Part shown: positions 19,922 to 29,687 of the stretch, in pieces
How positions within the stretch are numbered: position 1 is the first letter of the stretch
Layout: every line of letters begins with the position of its first letter
Assembly (NCBI GenBank): GCA_009692425.1
Contig: SHZF01000050.1
Span: 1-32,406 of the forward strand
Source: Myxococcales bacterium
Lineage (GTDB): Bacteria; Myxococcota_A; UBA9042
Length of the DNA: 32,406 nt
Direction: 5' to 3'
The notes under the pieces: generated by a model
What the model was told of the DNA's origin: nothing
Database searches by the model: none
What the model saw: only the letters and a program-made list of their open reading frames with translations
Program-made: the position numbers and the translations under genes

Positions 19922-20884
19922 ATGCTGACACCGCCTGCACTCCGTCGCTTCGCTCCCTGGGCCCGCGTGGCCAGCCTGCTGCTCGGCACGACCGCCGCCT
20001 GTCGCGAGCCGGCCCTACCGGAACGTGTGCCCGCCGTTGCCCGTCCTTCGTCGCGCCAAGCCGCGCCGGTACGCCGCGCTGCCGTCACCCTGCGCTTCTC
20101 GAGCGGTCGGCTCGCCAGCCCGACCGACCCCGACGCCGCCGACCGCCTCCAGGTGGCGGCCGTTTTTGGGCAACTCGATGCCCGCGATGCCGGCCTGCTC
20201 GACGACCTCGTCGGCCGCGAGCGCCCAGCCGGGGCAATGGCGATTGATGGCTGCGTGGCGGACCTGGGACCGACGGCGGCCGGTACCCGCGCGGCGGCGC
20301 AGCGGCCCCACGCTTGGGTGCAGTTGCTCGATGTCGGCAACGTGACCCTGCGCGCCGGAGCGGACGAACTGCCGCTGCGGGTGCAGATGGTGCCGAGCCT
20401 GACCGAGGCCACCCGCGGCGTGCGCTACGACGCCGACCGCGCGATGAGTCGGGTCTGGCTCGCGGCGGGGTCACTGTTGCTGGCTGGCACGGGTGGCGAT
20501 GGCGTCGAGCCGTTCACGGTCACGATCGACGTGCCACGGCCGGTGCGCCTGACGCATGTGGGCCCGAATGCCGTCCGCCTGGGTCGCGTGCCCGGGCCGG
20601 TCGCTGGCGAGGAGCTGTCGGTGCGGTGGGGCTCGGTAGATGGCGCGGCCGAACTCACGTTGCAGGTCGGTGCCGAGGTCGACGGCCGACCGGGCTGGCT
20701 GCGCTGCCGGTTGCGCGACGACGGCGCCTTCACCGTGCCGGCCGAACTGGCTGCACAGTTGCCCGCCCGGACCGAAGCGCGGCCGTGGCTGGCGCGGTTG
20801 ACGCGGGCGCGCAGCAAACCGATGCCGGGGTTCGCGGGGGACGGAATGCGCCTCGAGTTGAGCGACGCGGTGCACGTGTTTTGA
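19922..20884 (+). CDS. Putative lipoprotein, hypothetical
   Basis: The product (320 residues) has a basic start (MLTPPALRRF), a hydrophobic stretch RVASLLLGTTAAC that resembles a lipoprotein signal peptide with Cys as the modified residue, and then a long proline/arginine-rich linker. The rest is rich in short beta-strand-like segments (VTLRAGADELPLRVQM, FTVTIDVPRPVRLTHVG, AELTLQVGAEV), suggesting a beta-sandwich envelope protein. The start at 19922 gives this signal sequence; the open frame upstream is antisense to the neighbouring PLP-enzyme gene. No family or function is recognised. It converges on the J-domain gene with only 58 bases between the stops. Confidence 0.65.
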   Translation: MLTPPALRRFAPWARVASLLLGTTAACREPALPERVPAVARPSSRQAAPVRRAAVTLRFSSGRLASPTDPDAADRLQVAAVFGQLDARDAGLLDDLVGRERPAGAMAIDGCVADLGPTAAGTRAAAQRPHAWVQLLDVGNVTLRAGADELPLRVQMVPSLTEATRGVRYDADRAMSRVWLAAGSLLLAGTGGDGVEPFTVTIDVPRPVRLTHVGPNAVRLGRVPGPVAGEELSVRWGSVDGAAELTLQVGAEVDGRPGWLRCRLRDDGAFTVPAELAAQLPARTEARPWLARLTRARSKPMPGFAGDGMRLELSDAVHVF

Positions 20885-20942
20885 CAGCGGCTTGTCGTGC
20901 GCAGCCGGCGGTGAGCGGTGGGCAGTTGCAGGGCGTCGACGC

Positions 20943-21956
20943 CTACCTCTTGCCAAACAGCCGCTCGAAAAACCCCACCTTCTTCGCCAACGGAATCCGC
21001 GTCAGCCCCGCCGGCGCGCTGACATGCGTCCCCGACCGGCGCCCCTTGCCGGCTGCAGCGGCGACATCGGCCGCGAGCTTGTCGGGAACCGACCCGGCCC
21101 CGGCGACGGACGGCTTCTGCACCTCGCCCGACGGCTTCGAGCGCGGGGCGATGGTCCCCTTGCGCATGTCGAGCAACCGCTTCTCCCGCAGCGCCTCCAC
21201 ATGGCGCTGATCGCGGCGCAGGCACTCGGACAGGAACTTGGAGACGGACTTCATGTCGCCGTGCTGCTTGTTCCACATCGCCAGGTAATAGGCGGCTTGC
21301 GCCTGCAGCGCTTGGTCTGCCGACTTTTCCAGCACCTCGCTCCACAATGCCTTGGGGCGGTCGATGCGCTCGCGTTCGCCCGTCTGGCCGTTGTTCAGGG
21401 TCGCCCAGCCGAGCGCCACCTTGCACTCGCCCAACTGGGGCTCTTGCAGCACCGTGACCGCGAGAGCGAGGGCCTCCTGCGCGCCAGCCCAATCGCGCCG
21501 CGCCAACTGCTGGCGGCCGCGGTGCAGGTAGATTTTTGCGACGTCGAGATTCGGTGGCACCTCGAGACCGAGCGCCCCTTCGTGCATGGGCGCCCCGTCG
21601 GGTCCCGTCTGTTTCCCGTTGGCGCCCCCCGCCACGCCCGTCGCGACCTTCTGCGCCTGGGCCTGCGTCACGTACTGCGTGCGCCTCGTCGGGTCCGCCA
21701 GCGTCGCATGCGCCGTCGTGATGGCCTGGAACGCGCGCGTCGCGTCGAGCCGCAACTTTGGCTGGTGCATGAACACCGGCAGGTCAGGATGCACGAGCTT
21801 GGCCAAACGAAAGTACGCGTCACGCACCTCGGCGGGTGACGCGTCGGGCTTGAGGCCGAGCAAGGCGAAGTGGTCGCCACCGGCATCGAGCATTTGCAAG
21901 ATGCGCGTGCAGGACTGCAGCGGATCGACGGGGGCGACGGAGGGCGAAATCGGCAT
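20943..21956 (-). CDS. J-domain protein with TPR-like repeats
   Basis: J-domain proteins stimulate the ATPase of a DnaK/Hsp70 partner. Residues about 28-95 form the J domain (HFALLGLKPDASPAEVRDAYFRLAKLV with the HPD motif at 56-58, then FQAITTAHATLADPTRR). A Gly-rich spacer follows, then two or three TPR-like helical pairs (about 140-260: IYLHRGRQQLARRDWAGAQEAL, AYYLAMWNKQHGD, FLSECLRRDQRHVEAL). The 337-residue chain ends in a basic FFERLFGKR tail preceded by a disordered Ser/Lys-rich linker. No zinc-finger or client-binding domains of classical DnaJ are present. ATG 21956 is chosen because the J domain follows directly; ATG at 22040 is in frame. Gene order gives no clue to the partner. Confidence 0.85.
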   Translation of the reverse strand: MPISPSVAPVDPLQSCTRILQMLDAGGDHFALLGLKPDASPAEVRDAYFRLAKLVHPDLPVFMHQPKLRLDATRAFQAITTAHATLADPTRRTQYVTQAQAQKVATGVAGGANGKQTGPDGAPMHEGALGLEVPPNLDVAKIYLHRGRQQLARRDWAGAQEALALAVTVLQEPQLGECKVALGWATLNNGQTGERERIDRPKALWSEVLEKSADQALQAQAAYYLAMWNKQHGDMKSVSKFLSECLRRDQRHVEALREKRLLDMRKGTIAPRSKPSGEVQKPSVAGAGSVPDKLAADVAAAAGKGRRSGTHVSAPAGLTRIPLAKKVGFFERLFGKR

Positions 21957-22154
21957 GGGGGCGTTGCGCGGTCGGCCTGGGGTGGGGGCGCAACGGGGCG
22001 CGCCGGCCGCGGCACGATGTTCATCAAGATAGGGGAGCATTCCGAGGGGCGCAATGGGAAATGTACCTAGAATTGTGTGCGCCGCATATCGAGCCAAGCA
22101 TCGAGCCAAGCCGCCGCCGTTGACCGCGCGTGCCAAGTGGAGTACCTCGCGCCC
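21957..22154. promoter_or_regulatory. Divergent promoter region, J-domain gene / purM
   Basis: This 198-base gap is the only place for both promoters. Leftward, TTGCGC and TATCTT are 17 bases apart (around 22054-22026 on the minus strand), a weak sigma-70-like pair. Rightward, TAGAAT at 22068-22073 could be a -10 box with no clear -35. It has lower GC than its surroundings. A perfect 12-bp direct repeat lies at 22088-22111. Confidence 0.3.
22088..22111 (+). repeat. Perfect 12-bp tandem repeat upstream of purM
   Basis: The unit ATCGAGCCAAGC occurs twice in immediate succession (22088-22099 and 22100-22111), 44-67 bases before the purM start. It lies in the probable 5' leader. It could be a slippage product or a repeated binding site; nothing further supports either. 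Confidence 0.9.
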
Positions 22155-23213
22155 ATGCCCAGCGCCCGCCCGCTCACGTACGCCGATTCTGGGGTCGACA
22201 TCGAGCGCGGAGACGAGTTCGTCAAACGCATCGCTCCCCTGGCCCGCGCGACGCACCGCGCGGAGGTCTTGGCGGGCGTCGGTGGGTTTGCCGGCCTGTT
22301 CGCGCTGGGCGGGCGCTTTCGCGACCCCGTGCTGGTGTCGGGCACCGACGGCGTCGGCACGAAACTGAAGCTCGCATTCGAGACCGGGCGCCACGGCACC
22401 ATCGGTCGCGATCTGGTTGCGATGTGCGTCAACGATGTGCTGTGCACGGGCGCAGAACCTTTATTTTTTCTTGACTACTTCGCGACGAACCGGCTGGACC
22501 CTGAGGCGGCCACCGCGGTCATTGCCGGCATCGCCGACGGGTGCCGCGAGGCCGGCTGCGCGCTGCTGGGTGGAGAAACCGCCGAACTGCCTGGTTTCTA
22601 TGGAGATGGCGAGTATGATCTGGCGGGCTTTGCCGTCGGGGTGGTCGAGCGCGCCGCCATCCTCGACGGGCGCCGCGTGGAACCGGGCGATCGCGTCCTC
22701 GGCGTGGCGGCGTCGGGCTTGCACAGCAATGGATTCTCGTTGGCCCGCAAGGCACTGCTCGAGGTGCTCCACCTGCCGCTCGCCGGGCCGTCGCTCGGCG
22801 GTGCCCACCTTGACCTGGCCGCGGAATTGCTCGAACCGACGCGCATCTATGTACGCCCCGTGCTCGCGCTGCTGGCGGCGCATCCGGTGCACGCGATTGC
22901 GCACATCACGGGCGGGGGCCTGCCGGGCAACGTGCCGCGCGTGCTGCCGCCGGGCACCCGCGCCGTGCTCGATCGGTCGGCGTGGCGCGAACCTGTGGTG
23001 TACGGCGCGCTGCGGGACGCGGGCGTCGGCGAGGTGGAACTCGCCCGCACCTTCAACCTCGGTCTCGGCCTCGTGATCGTCGTGCCGGCCCACGCGGAGG
23101 CCGCCGCGCTTGCCCACCTGAACGGTGCCGGTTTCGCCGCGCAACGAGTCGGCCGCATCGAAGCGTCGGCGGCCCCAGAACCCGACTGCGAACTCGTCGG
23201 TCGCCCGGCTTGA
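22155..23213 (+). CDS. purM: Phosphoribosylformylglycinamidine cyclo-ligase (AIR synthetase)
   Basis: PurM performs the fifth step of de novo purine synthesis, the ATP-dependent closure of FGAM to aminoimidazole ribonucleotide. Family landmarks are the SGVDIERGDEFVKRI start, the glycine-rich SGTDGVGTKLKLA near residues 63-75, MCVNDVLCTGAEPLFFLDY, LLGGETAELPGFY, GDRVLGVAASGLHSNGFSL, and HITGGGLPGNVPRVLP. The 352 residues match the usual 345-350. ATG 22155 is chosen because the frame's 26 upstream codons, which start inside the promoter region, are not PurM-like. A phytoene-dehydrogenase-like gene starts 31 bases downstream. No purN or other purine gene is adjacent. Confidence 0.95.
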   Translation: MPSARPLTYADSGVDIERGDEFVKRIAPLARATHRAEVLAGVGGFAGLFALGGRFRDPVLVSGTDGVGTKLKLAFETGRHGTIGRDLVAMCVNDVLCTGAEPLFFLDYFATNRLDPEAATAVIAGIADGCREAGCALLGGETAELPGFYGDGEYDLAGFAVGVVERAAILDGRRVEPGDRVLGVAASGLHSNGFSLARKALLEVLHLPLAGPSLGGAHLDLAAELLEPTRIYVRPVLALLAAHPVHAIAHITGGGLPGNVPRVLPPGTRAVLDRSAWREPVVYGALRDAGVGEVELARTFNLGLGLVIVVPAHAEAAALAHLNGAGFAAQRVGRIEASAAPEPDCELVGRPA

Positions 23214-23244
23214 CGGCGCGAGCCGCCCGACCGACAACGCCGCC

Positions 23245-24729
23245 GTGACGTCTCCCTCCGCGCACTACCACGTAGCCATCGTCGGCATGGACCTCGCGGG
23301 CCTCGTGGCCGGCGCGCTGCTCTCCAAGAAGGGCTACCGCGTGGTCGTACTGGGCCAGGGCGCGCAGCCGTTGGTCTACGAGCACCGCGGCCTGCCGATG
23401 TGCCGTCGGGTCGAGTTGGCGTACGGGATGCAGGCGCCTTCGATTCGCCGCGTCTTCGACGAACTCGCCCTCGGCCTCGAACTGCGCAACCTGCCCAAGC
23501 CGCTCGAACCGGCGTTTCAGGTGGCGCTACCGCACGCGCGCATCCACGTGTCGGCAGACCCGCGCAAGGTGGAGAAGGAGTTGCAGCGCGAGTTCCCCGG
23601 CTGCATCGAAGACGCCCGCCGCTTTTTCGCGCAACTCCAGGCGAACGATGCGCGCGTGCTCGAAATCCTCGAACTGCGGCCCACGCTGCCGCCGCAAGGC
23701 ATGGTGGAAACCTACAAGTTCAGCCGTCTCGTCAAGCGCTTTCCGATGCTCGACGACGAGTGGGCGAGCGAGGACCCGCTGCAGCACTTCGTGCACGGCC
23801 ACCCGTTCCGGGCGTTCATGCAGGCGCCGTTCCGATTTCTTTCCGGGCTGTTGCCGGCGCGTCCGTACCCGGCCGCATTTGCGCGCAACGTGACGGAGTT
23901 GATGAAGGGCACGTTCGGTTTCGACCGTGGCCCGTGGGCGTTGCGTTCGCTGTTCACCGACCTCATCGCCCAGGGCGGCGACATCTGGCCGCGCGCCGCC
24001 GTTGTCGAGGTGCAGATGCGGCGTGGCAAGGCCGAGGCGCTGGTGTTGCGCGACCGGCGCCAGACCATCGGCATCGACTGCGTGGTGTGCAACACGGACC
24101 CGAAGCGCTTCTTCCAACTCGTGCCGCCTGAACAGCAAGACGAGCGTTTTCATCACGCGATCCACACCTTGCAGCCGGTGTACTATACGTTCGTCGGCAA
24201 CTTCGCCGTGCGTGCGCGCGCCGTGCCCGAAGCGATGGGGCGCCATGTCTTCCTGGTCGGCGACGTCGATCAGCCGCTCGACGAAGACAACCTCGTCCAC
24301 CTCGCGCGCGACCTCGACGCGCCGACCCACACCGACAGCCGCGACGTGCGCCTGCTCACCGGTGCCATGCGCGTGCCGCTCTCGGCCGCATCCGGTGGGG
24401 TCGACGGGGCGCGCACGTTGCTGGCTCGGATGCAGCGGCGCATCGAAGACGTCGTGCCGTTCCTGCCCGAGCACCTGCTCGCTAGCCATACGCCCTGGCT
24501 GCAGACGAGCGCAGACGGAGACCCCGATGCGTTCGATGCCAGCGAACTCCAGCCGGCCTATGGCGAGGCGCTGGGCAATACGCTGGGCCTGTCTCCGGTA
24601 GCGACCGCGACGGCCTACCGCAACGTGCTGCTGGGGTCCGACGCCGCGTTCTGTGGGCTCGGCCACGACGGGCCCTACACCGCAGCGCTGCACCTGGTCG
24701 AGCAGGCGGCGGCGATCGTCGGGCGATAG
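23245..24729 (+). CDS. Phytoene dehydrogenase-like NAD/FAD-binding protein (degenerate fingerprint)
   Basis: This 494-residue protein resembles the phytoene desaturase/amine oxidase-like flavoprotein group. It has an N-terminal Rossmann beta-alpha-beta (AIVGMDLAGLVAGALLSKKG, VVVLGQG), a central region with CVVCNTDPKRFFQL, and a C-terminal segment (LLGSDAAFCGLGHDGPYTAA) typical of the FAD cap. The dinucleotide fingerprint is altered: GMDLAG where GxGxxG is expected (the middle Gly is Asp), and Gly where the end of beta-2 usually has Glu. It may bind FAD atypically or have lost catalysis. GTG 23245 is the preferred start; the frame opens at GTG 23125 inside purM. It probably shares a transcript with purM. 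Substrate unknown. Confidence 0.7.
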   Translation: MTSPSAHYHVAIVGMDLAGLVAGALLSKKGYRVVVLGQGAQPLVYEHRGLPMCRRVELAYGMQAPSIRRVFDELALGLELRNLPKPLEPAFQVALPHARIHVSADPRKVEKELQREFPGCIEDARRFFAQLQANDARVLEILELRPTLPPQGMVETYKFSRLVKRFPMLDDEWASEDPLQHFVHGHPFRAFMQAPFRFLSGLLPARPYPAAFARNVTELMKGTFGFDRGPWALRSLFTDLIAQGGDIWPRAAVVEVQMRRGKAEALVLRDRRQTIGIDCVVCNTDPKRFFQLVPPEQQDERFHHAIHTLQPVYYTFVGNFAVRARAVPEAMGRHVFLVGDVDQPLDEDNLVHLARDLDAPTHTDSRDVRLLTGAMRVPLSAASGGVDGARTLLARMQRRIEDVVPFLPEHLLASHTPWLQTSADGDPDAFDASELQPAYGEALGNTLGLSPVATATAYRNVLLGSDAAFCGLGHDGPYTAALHLVEQAAAIVGR

Positions 24730-24748
24730 CACTCCGCGCACGGCAGGG

Positions 24749-25840
24749 CTACGTGAGGTCCAAGCGCCCCCGCCGCACCAGTTCGTCGACCACCGCGCGC
24801 ACGTCCTGCGAGCGCTCCACGGGCAGCACGAGCACGGCATCGCGGGTGGCCACCACCGCCACGCCACGCAACCCGACCGCCGCCACCAGCGGGCCGGCGC
24901 TGACCAGCACGGAGTCGGCACAGTCGATCGCAACGACCTCGCCGCGCACGACGTTCGCCGCATCGGCGGCGCGCAGGCCCAGCAGGCTCTGCCACGTGCC
25001 GACATCGGACCAGCCCGCGTCGAGCCGCACCACGGCGATGTCGGCCTCGTGCTCGGCGAGCCCGTGGTCGATGCTGATCGCGGGGCAGGTCTGGTAGGCC
25101 AGTTCGACCACCGCGAGCCACGCCGGCGACCCCGGCGGCAGCCCGCGCAGGGGGGCCAGGGCAGCGCTCCACGCGGGCTGGTGGCGGGCCAGCGCGGCCA
25201 GAGCGCGATCGGCGCGCACGACGAACACGCCCGCGTTCCACAGGTGGCGCCCCCCTTGCAGGTACGCGACGGCGCGCGCGAGGTCCGGCTTCTCGACGAA
25301 GCGCTCGACGGCGAAGACGTCTGGCGCCACCACGCCGCCACGCTCGATCCAGCCATAGCCCATCTCCGGCTGCGTCGGCTGCACGCCCAAGGTGACGAGG
25401 TGGCCGGCATCGGCGTGGGCGGCGGCCGTTGCCAGCGCGGCGCGGAAGGCGTCAGCGTCGGCAATCCAGTGGTCGGCCGGCAACAGGCACAAGATTGCGT
25501 CCGGGTCCACTGTCTGTGCCGCGTGGGCCGCCAATGCCATGCAGGGCAGCGTGTTGCGCGGCACCGGCTCCGCCAGCACATGGGCCGGCGGCACGTCCGG
25601 CAGTTCGCGCTGCACAGCGTCGGTCAGGCGCGCGGCCGTCACGACGAACTGGCGCGGCGGCGGGCACAGCGGGGCCACACGCTCCGAGGTCGCCCGCAGC
25701 AGGGTCCTGTCGTCAAAGAAGGTCAGCAATTGCTTGGGCGTATCCCGGCGCGACAAGGGCCAGAAACGAGTGCCCGCCCCGCCTGCCAGGATGGTGCACA
25801 CCAGGCGGGCGGCGGCGGCGGTAGGCGTTGGTGTCGGCAT
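24749..25840 (-). CDS. Mannose-1-phosphate guanylyltransferase
   Basis: This enzyme makes GDP-mannose from mannose 1-phosphate and GTP for polysaccharide or glycan synthesis. The nucleotidyltransferase signature LAGGAGTRFWPLSR sits at 18-31, with DTPKQLL directly after. Further landmarks are AEPVPRNTLPC, LLPADHWI, EMGYGWIERG, VERFVEKP and LWNAGVFV. The protein is 363 residues, the short one-domain form without the phosphomannose isomerase domain of longer ManC. The ATG at 25840 has no strong ribosome binding site. It lies 37 bases downstream of the CoA-transferase subunit gene on the same strand, probably one transcript, though the two functions are not related. Its stop is 20 bases from the flavoprotein gene's stop on the other strand. 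Confidence 0.9.
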   Translation of the reverse strand: MPTPTPTAAAARLVCTILAGGAGTRFWPLSRRDTPKQLLTFFDDRTLLRATSERVAPLCPPPRQFVVTAARLTDAVQRELPDVPPAHVLAEPVPRNTLPCMALAAHAAQTVDPDAILCLLPADHWIADADAFRAALATAAAHADAGHLVTLGVQPTQPEMGYGWIERGGVVAPDVFAVERFVEKPDLARAVAYLQGGRHLWNAGVFVVRADRALAALARHQPAWSAALAPLRGLPPGSPAWLAVVELAYQTCPAISIDHGLAEHEADIAVVRLDAGWSDVGTWQSLLGLRAADAANVVRGEVVAIDCADSVLVSAGPLVAAVGLRGVAVVATRDAVLVLPVERSQDVRAVVDELVRRGRLDLT

Positions 25841-25877
25841 GGGGCTCAGCGGCGCAGTCAGCAGGGCAGCGGCTGGC

Positions 25878-26540
25878 TCAGGCCGTCACGGGCAGTACGC
25901 GCACGTCGTGTGCAATCCGCAGCGGTGCGCCCGTCAGTCGCACGACCTCGGCCACCGTCGTGTCCGCCGCGATCTCGCGCAGCAGCAGGCCTTCGGGCGT
26001 CACGTCGATCACGGCGAGATCGGTCACGATCCGGTGGACGCACGCCCTGCCCGTCAGGGGCAGCGTACATTCGGGGAGGAGCTTCGGCTCGCCGCCTTTC
26101 TCCGTGTGCGTCATCGTCACGATAACGCGGCGTGCGCCGGCGACGAGGTCCATCGCCCCGCCCATGCCCTTGACCATCTTGCCTGGCACCATCCAGTTGG
26201 CGAGGTCGCCGCCGGCCGATACCTGGAGGGCGCCCAGAATCGTGAGGTCGACGTGGCCACCGCGAATCATCGCAAACGAGTCGGCCGAACTGAAATAGCT
26301 CGCGCCCGGCAACTCCGTGATCGTCTGCTTGCCGGCGTTGATGAGGTCGGGGTCCTCGTCGCCTTCGAACGGGAACGGACCCACGCCGAGCATCCCGTTC
26401 TCCGACTGCAGCACGACGTCGATGCCGGGCGGGATGTGGTTGGCCACCAGCGTCGGGATGCCGATGCCGAGGTTGACGTAGTAGCCGTCGCGCAGTTCTT
26501 CGGCCACGCGGGCGGCGATGTCGGTGCGGGAGAGCGGCAT
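25878..26540 (-). CDS. 3-oxoacid CoA-transferase subunit B
   Basis: The B subunit of the class I CoA-transferase heterodimer moves CoA between succinyl- or acetyl-CoA and 3-oxoacids. Signs are the start [15 protein letters not shown], the [15 protein letters not shown] nucleotide-type loop, and [15 protein letters not shown], which carries the catalytic Glu; the [19 protein letters not shown] and [18 protein letters not shown] segments also fit. Its 220 residues equal the usual size. ATG 26540 is chosen over the frame's earlier start at 26600. The A subunit normally lies immediately upstream on the same strand, but here the upstream neighbour is a HEAT-repeat gene behind a terminator, so the partner must be encoded elsewhere or is missing. 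Substrate cannot be given (acetoacetate, 3-oxoadipate or other). Confidence 0.9.
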   Translation of the reverse strand: MPLSRTDIAARVAEELRDGYYVNLGIGIPTLVANHIPPGIDVVLQSENGMLGVGPFPFEGDEDPDLINAGKQTITELPGASYFSSADSFAMIRGGHVDLTILGALQVSAGGDLANWMVPGKMVKGMGGAMDLVAGARRVIVTMTHTEKGGEPKLLPECTLPLTGRACVHRIVTDLAVIDVTPEGLLLREIAADTTVAEVVRLTGAPLRIAHDVRVLPVTA

Positions 26541-26690
26541 GGGCAGGAACCTCGCCAGCGGGAGCGCGCGGCTTGTCGCGCAAACGGCGGGTCGGGTCAA
26601 GCGGCGGCGTTAGGACGGCGCCAGAAACAAGTCGATCCTCTTGCCGTTGCCACGAGTCGGCGTCAGCCGCGAGCTTGGCAACCCAGCAAC

Positions 26691-26748
26691 GAAAAGGGGC
26701 GCCGGCTCAAGACCTCGGGCATGTCGAGTTGTTTTCGTCGGCGCCCTT
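26691..26748 (-). terminator. Intrinsic terminator of the HEAT-repeat gene
   Basis: On the minus strand, immediately after the stop codon of the HEAT-repeat gene, GGGCGCCG (26747-26739) pairs perfectly with CGGCGCCC and is followed by C and TTTT near 26695-26692. The loop is 34 bases and includes a small CTCG/CGAG inner stem. The stem begins at the TAA stop. It should separate this gene from the CoA-transferase subunit gene downstream. Confidence 0.6.
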
Positions 26749-27985
26749 ACGGCACATTGTCCAGTGGCTTTGCCTCACGCGGGTCTGGTGCCTTGGCCTT
26801 GGACGGCACCGCCTCGGCACCGTCGGCAAACTTGCGCCACAGGCGTTCGTCGGGGCCGAGGTTTTCGCCCGTGAGCCGCTCCAGTGCGGTGACCACGTGG
26901 TCGGTCAAGAGCTTGTCCGGGTCGCGCAGCAGAGGCAGCAGCGCCGGTACGACGGTGCGGTCCCCAACTTCAGCCAGGCTGCGCAGCGCCGCCAGCTTGC
27001 GTGGGCCGTTCGGTTCGGCCTGGAACGCCTTGAGTAGCGCCGGACCGGCTCCCGCAGGCTTGATCGCGGCGAGCGCCTGCCACAGCCACAGCCGGTCGTC
27101 GTCGCTGAGGTCGGGCATGGTCATCACGTGGACGAGTTTGGCGCCGAGGGCCTTGACGTGCCCGGCCGCCACTGCTCGGCACGCTTCGGCCCGCAGCCCA
27201 GGCGTATCGAGCGCAAAATCCAACGCGGGCAGGGCCCACGCGGTCGGCATGGCCCGCAGCACACGCAGGGCCGCGCGCCCGATGTCGCGCTTCGGTGCGT
27301 CGATCGAGAGCGTCGCCACGACGACGGCGGTGGGATCGCCAATTGCGGCCAGGGCGTCGAGGGCGTGGACACGTGCCATGCCGTAGGCCTCCGGCGCACC
27401 GGCGAGTTCGATGAGCGGCGCCAGCGCGGCCTTGTCGCCGAGAAAACCGAGCGCTTGCGCGGCCGCCGCCGTGACGCGTGGGGCGGTGGGCGCCTTCAGC
27501 TTCGCGAGGAGCCGCGGGGTGGCGTCCTTGGCACGCAGCAGGCCGAGGTTGGAGGCGGCCAGCGACTGGGCGCGCTCGTCCGGGCCATCGAGCAGGACCA
27601 ACAGGCGGGGAACGGCCCCGGCATCGCCCAGCCGCGCCATCGCGGCGAGCACATCGACCTCCTCGGGCAGGCCGATGACTGCCTTGGCGGCCGTGGCGAA
27701 CGCGTCCAAGTGGTCGCGCGCGTCGAGCAACAGCAGGGCCTGGGCCGCCCGCGCCCTCACGTCGGGGGCACTGGCGGGGGCGGCGAGCGCCTGGGCGAGC
27801 GTGGCTACGGCGCCCTGGCGGTCGGCGCCCATCAGAAGCAGGGCGGGGCAGTTCTTGAAGTCGATGGTCTTGCACTGCAGCACGTCGTCGGCAGGCGTGG
27901 CGGCCGCGATCGCGGGCCAGGCGCCGCACGCAAACAGGGCCAGCGCGGCGGGGCCAGACAGGCGAGGAGTCGAGGGTGCGGTCAC
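26747..27985 (-). CDS. Exported HEAT-repeat protein
   Basis: The 412-residue product starts with a signal peptide (GPAALALFACGAWPAIAAATPAD) and then consists of alpha-helical HEAT-like repeats with the pattern A-A-LG-LGD-A-P-L--L: for example VDVLAAMARLGDAGAVPRLL, AASNLGLLRAKDATPRLLAK, AAQALGFLGDKAALAPLIE, VHALDALAAIGDPTAVV and LRSLAEVGDRTVVPALLP. About eight or nine repeats fill residues 60-370. The C-terminal 30 residues are charged and probably disordered. Start is GTG 27985, with GGAGG 5 bases upstream. HEAT solenoids act as protein scaffolds; no partner is suggested by gene order. It lies downstream of the PilR-like gene on the same strand and ends in a good terminator. Confidence 0.8.
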   Translation of the reverse strand: MTAPSTPRLSGPAALALFACGAWPAIAAATPADDVLQCKTIDFKNCPALLLMGADRQGAVATLAQALAAPASAPDVRARAAQALLLLDARDHLDAFATAAKAVIGLPEEVDVLAAMARLGDAGAVPRLLVLLDGPDERAQSLAASNLGLLRAKDATPRLLAKLKAPTAPRVTAAAAQALGFLGDKAALAPLIELAGAPEAYGMARVHALDALAAIGDPTAVVVATLSIDAPKRDIGRAALRVLRAMPTAWALPALDFALDTPGLRAEACRAVAAGHVKALGAKLVHVMTMPDLSDDDRLWLWQALAAIKPAGAGPALLKAFQAEPNGPRKLAALRSLAEVGDRTVVPALLPLLRDPDKLLTDHVVTALERLTGENLGPDERLWRKFADGAEAVPSKAKAPDPREAKPLDNVP

Positions 27986-28079
27986 GGGGCCTCCGGGGCG
28001 GTCCAGGCTAAGGATGCGCTGAAAGGCAAAGTGGCGTCCAGCTTCCCCTGCACCCGACGCAGACCGAGGCGTCCGCCGC

Positions 28080-29546
<1,467 letters not shown>

Positions 29547-29687
29547 CGACCCCTCGCGGCCGAACCGGGGGACTGGGCAAGTCCGGTCGGCGCGCGGGCG
29601 ACATTGCAGCGCACGCTGGCGCCCGACGCAAGCTCGCAGCCGCGGATTCGGGCGCCTGCGTCGTTCTGCCGCAACGCGGAACTGCGT

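Noticed and set aside
23527-25581. 684-codon minus-strand open frame across the flavoprotein and manC regions
   Set aside because: It is out of frame with manC and antisense to the flavoprotein gene; no domain is visible.
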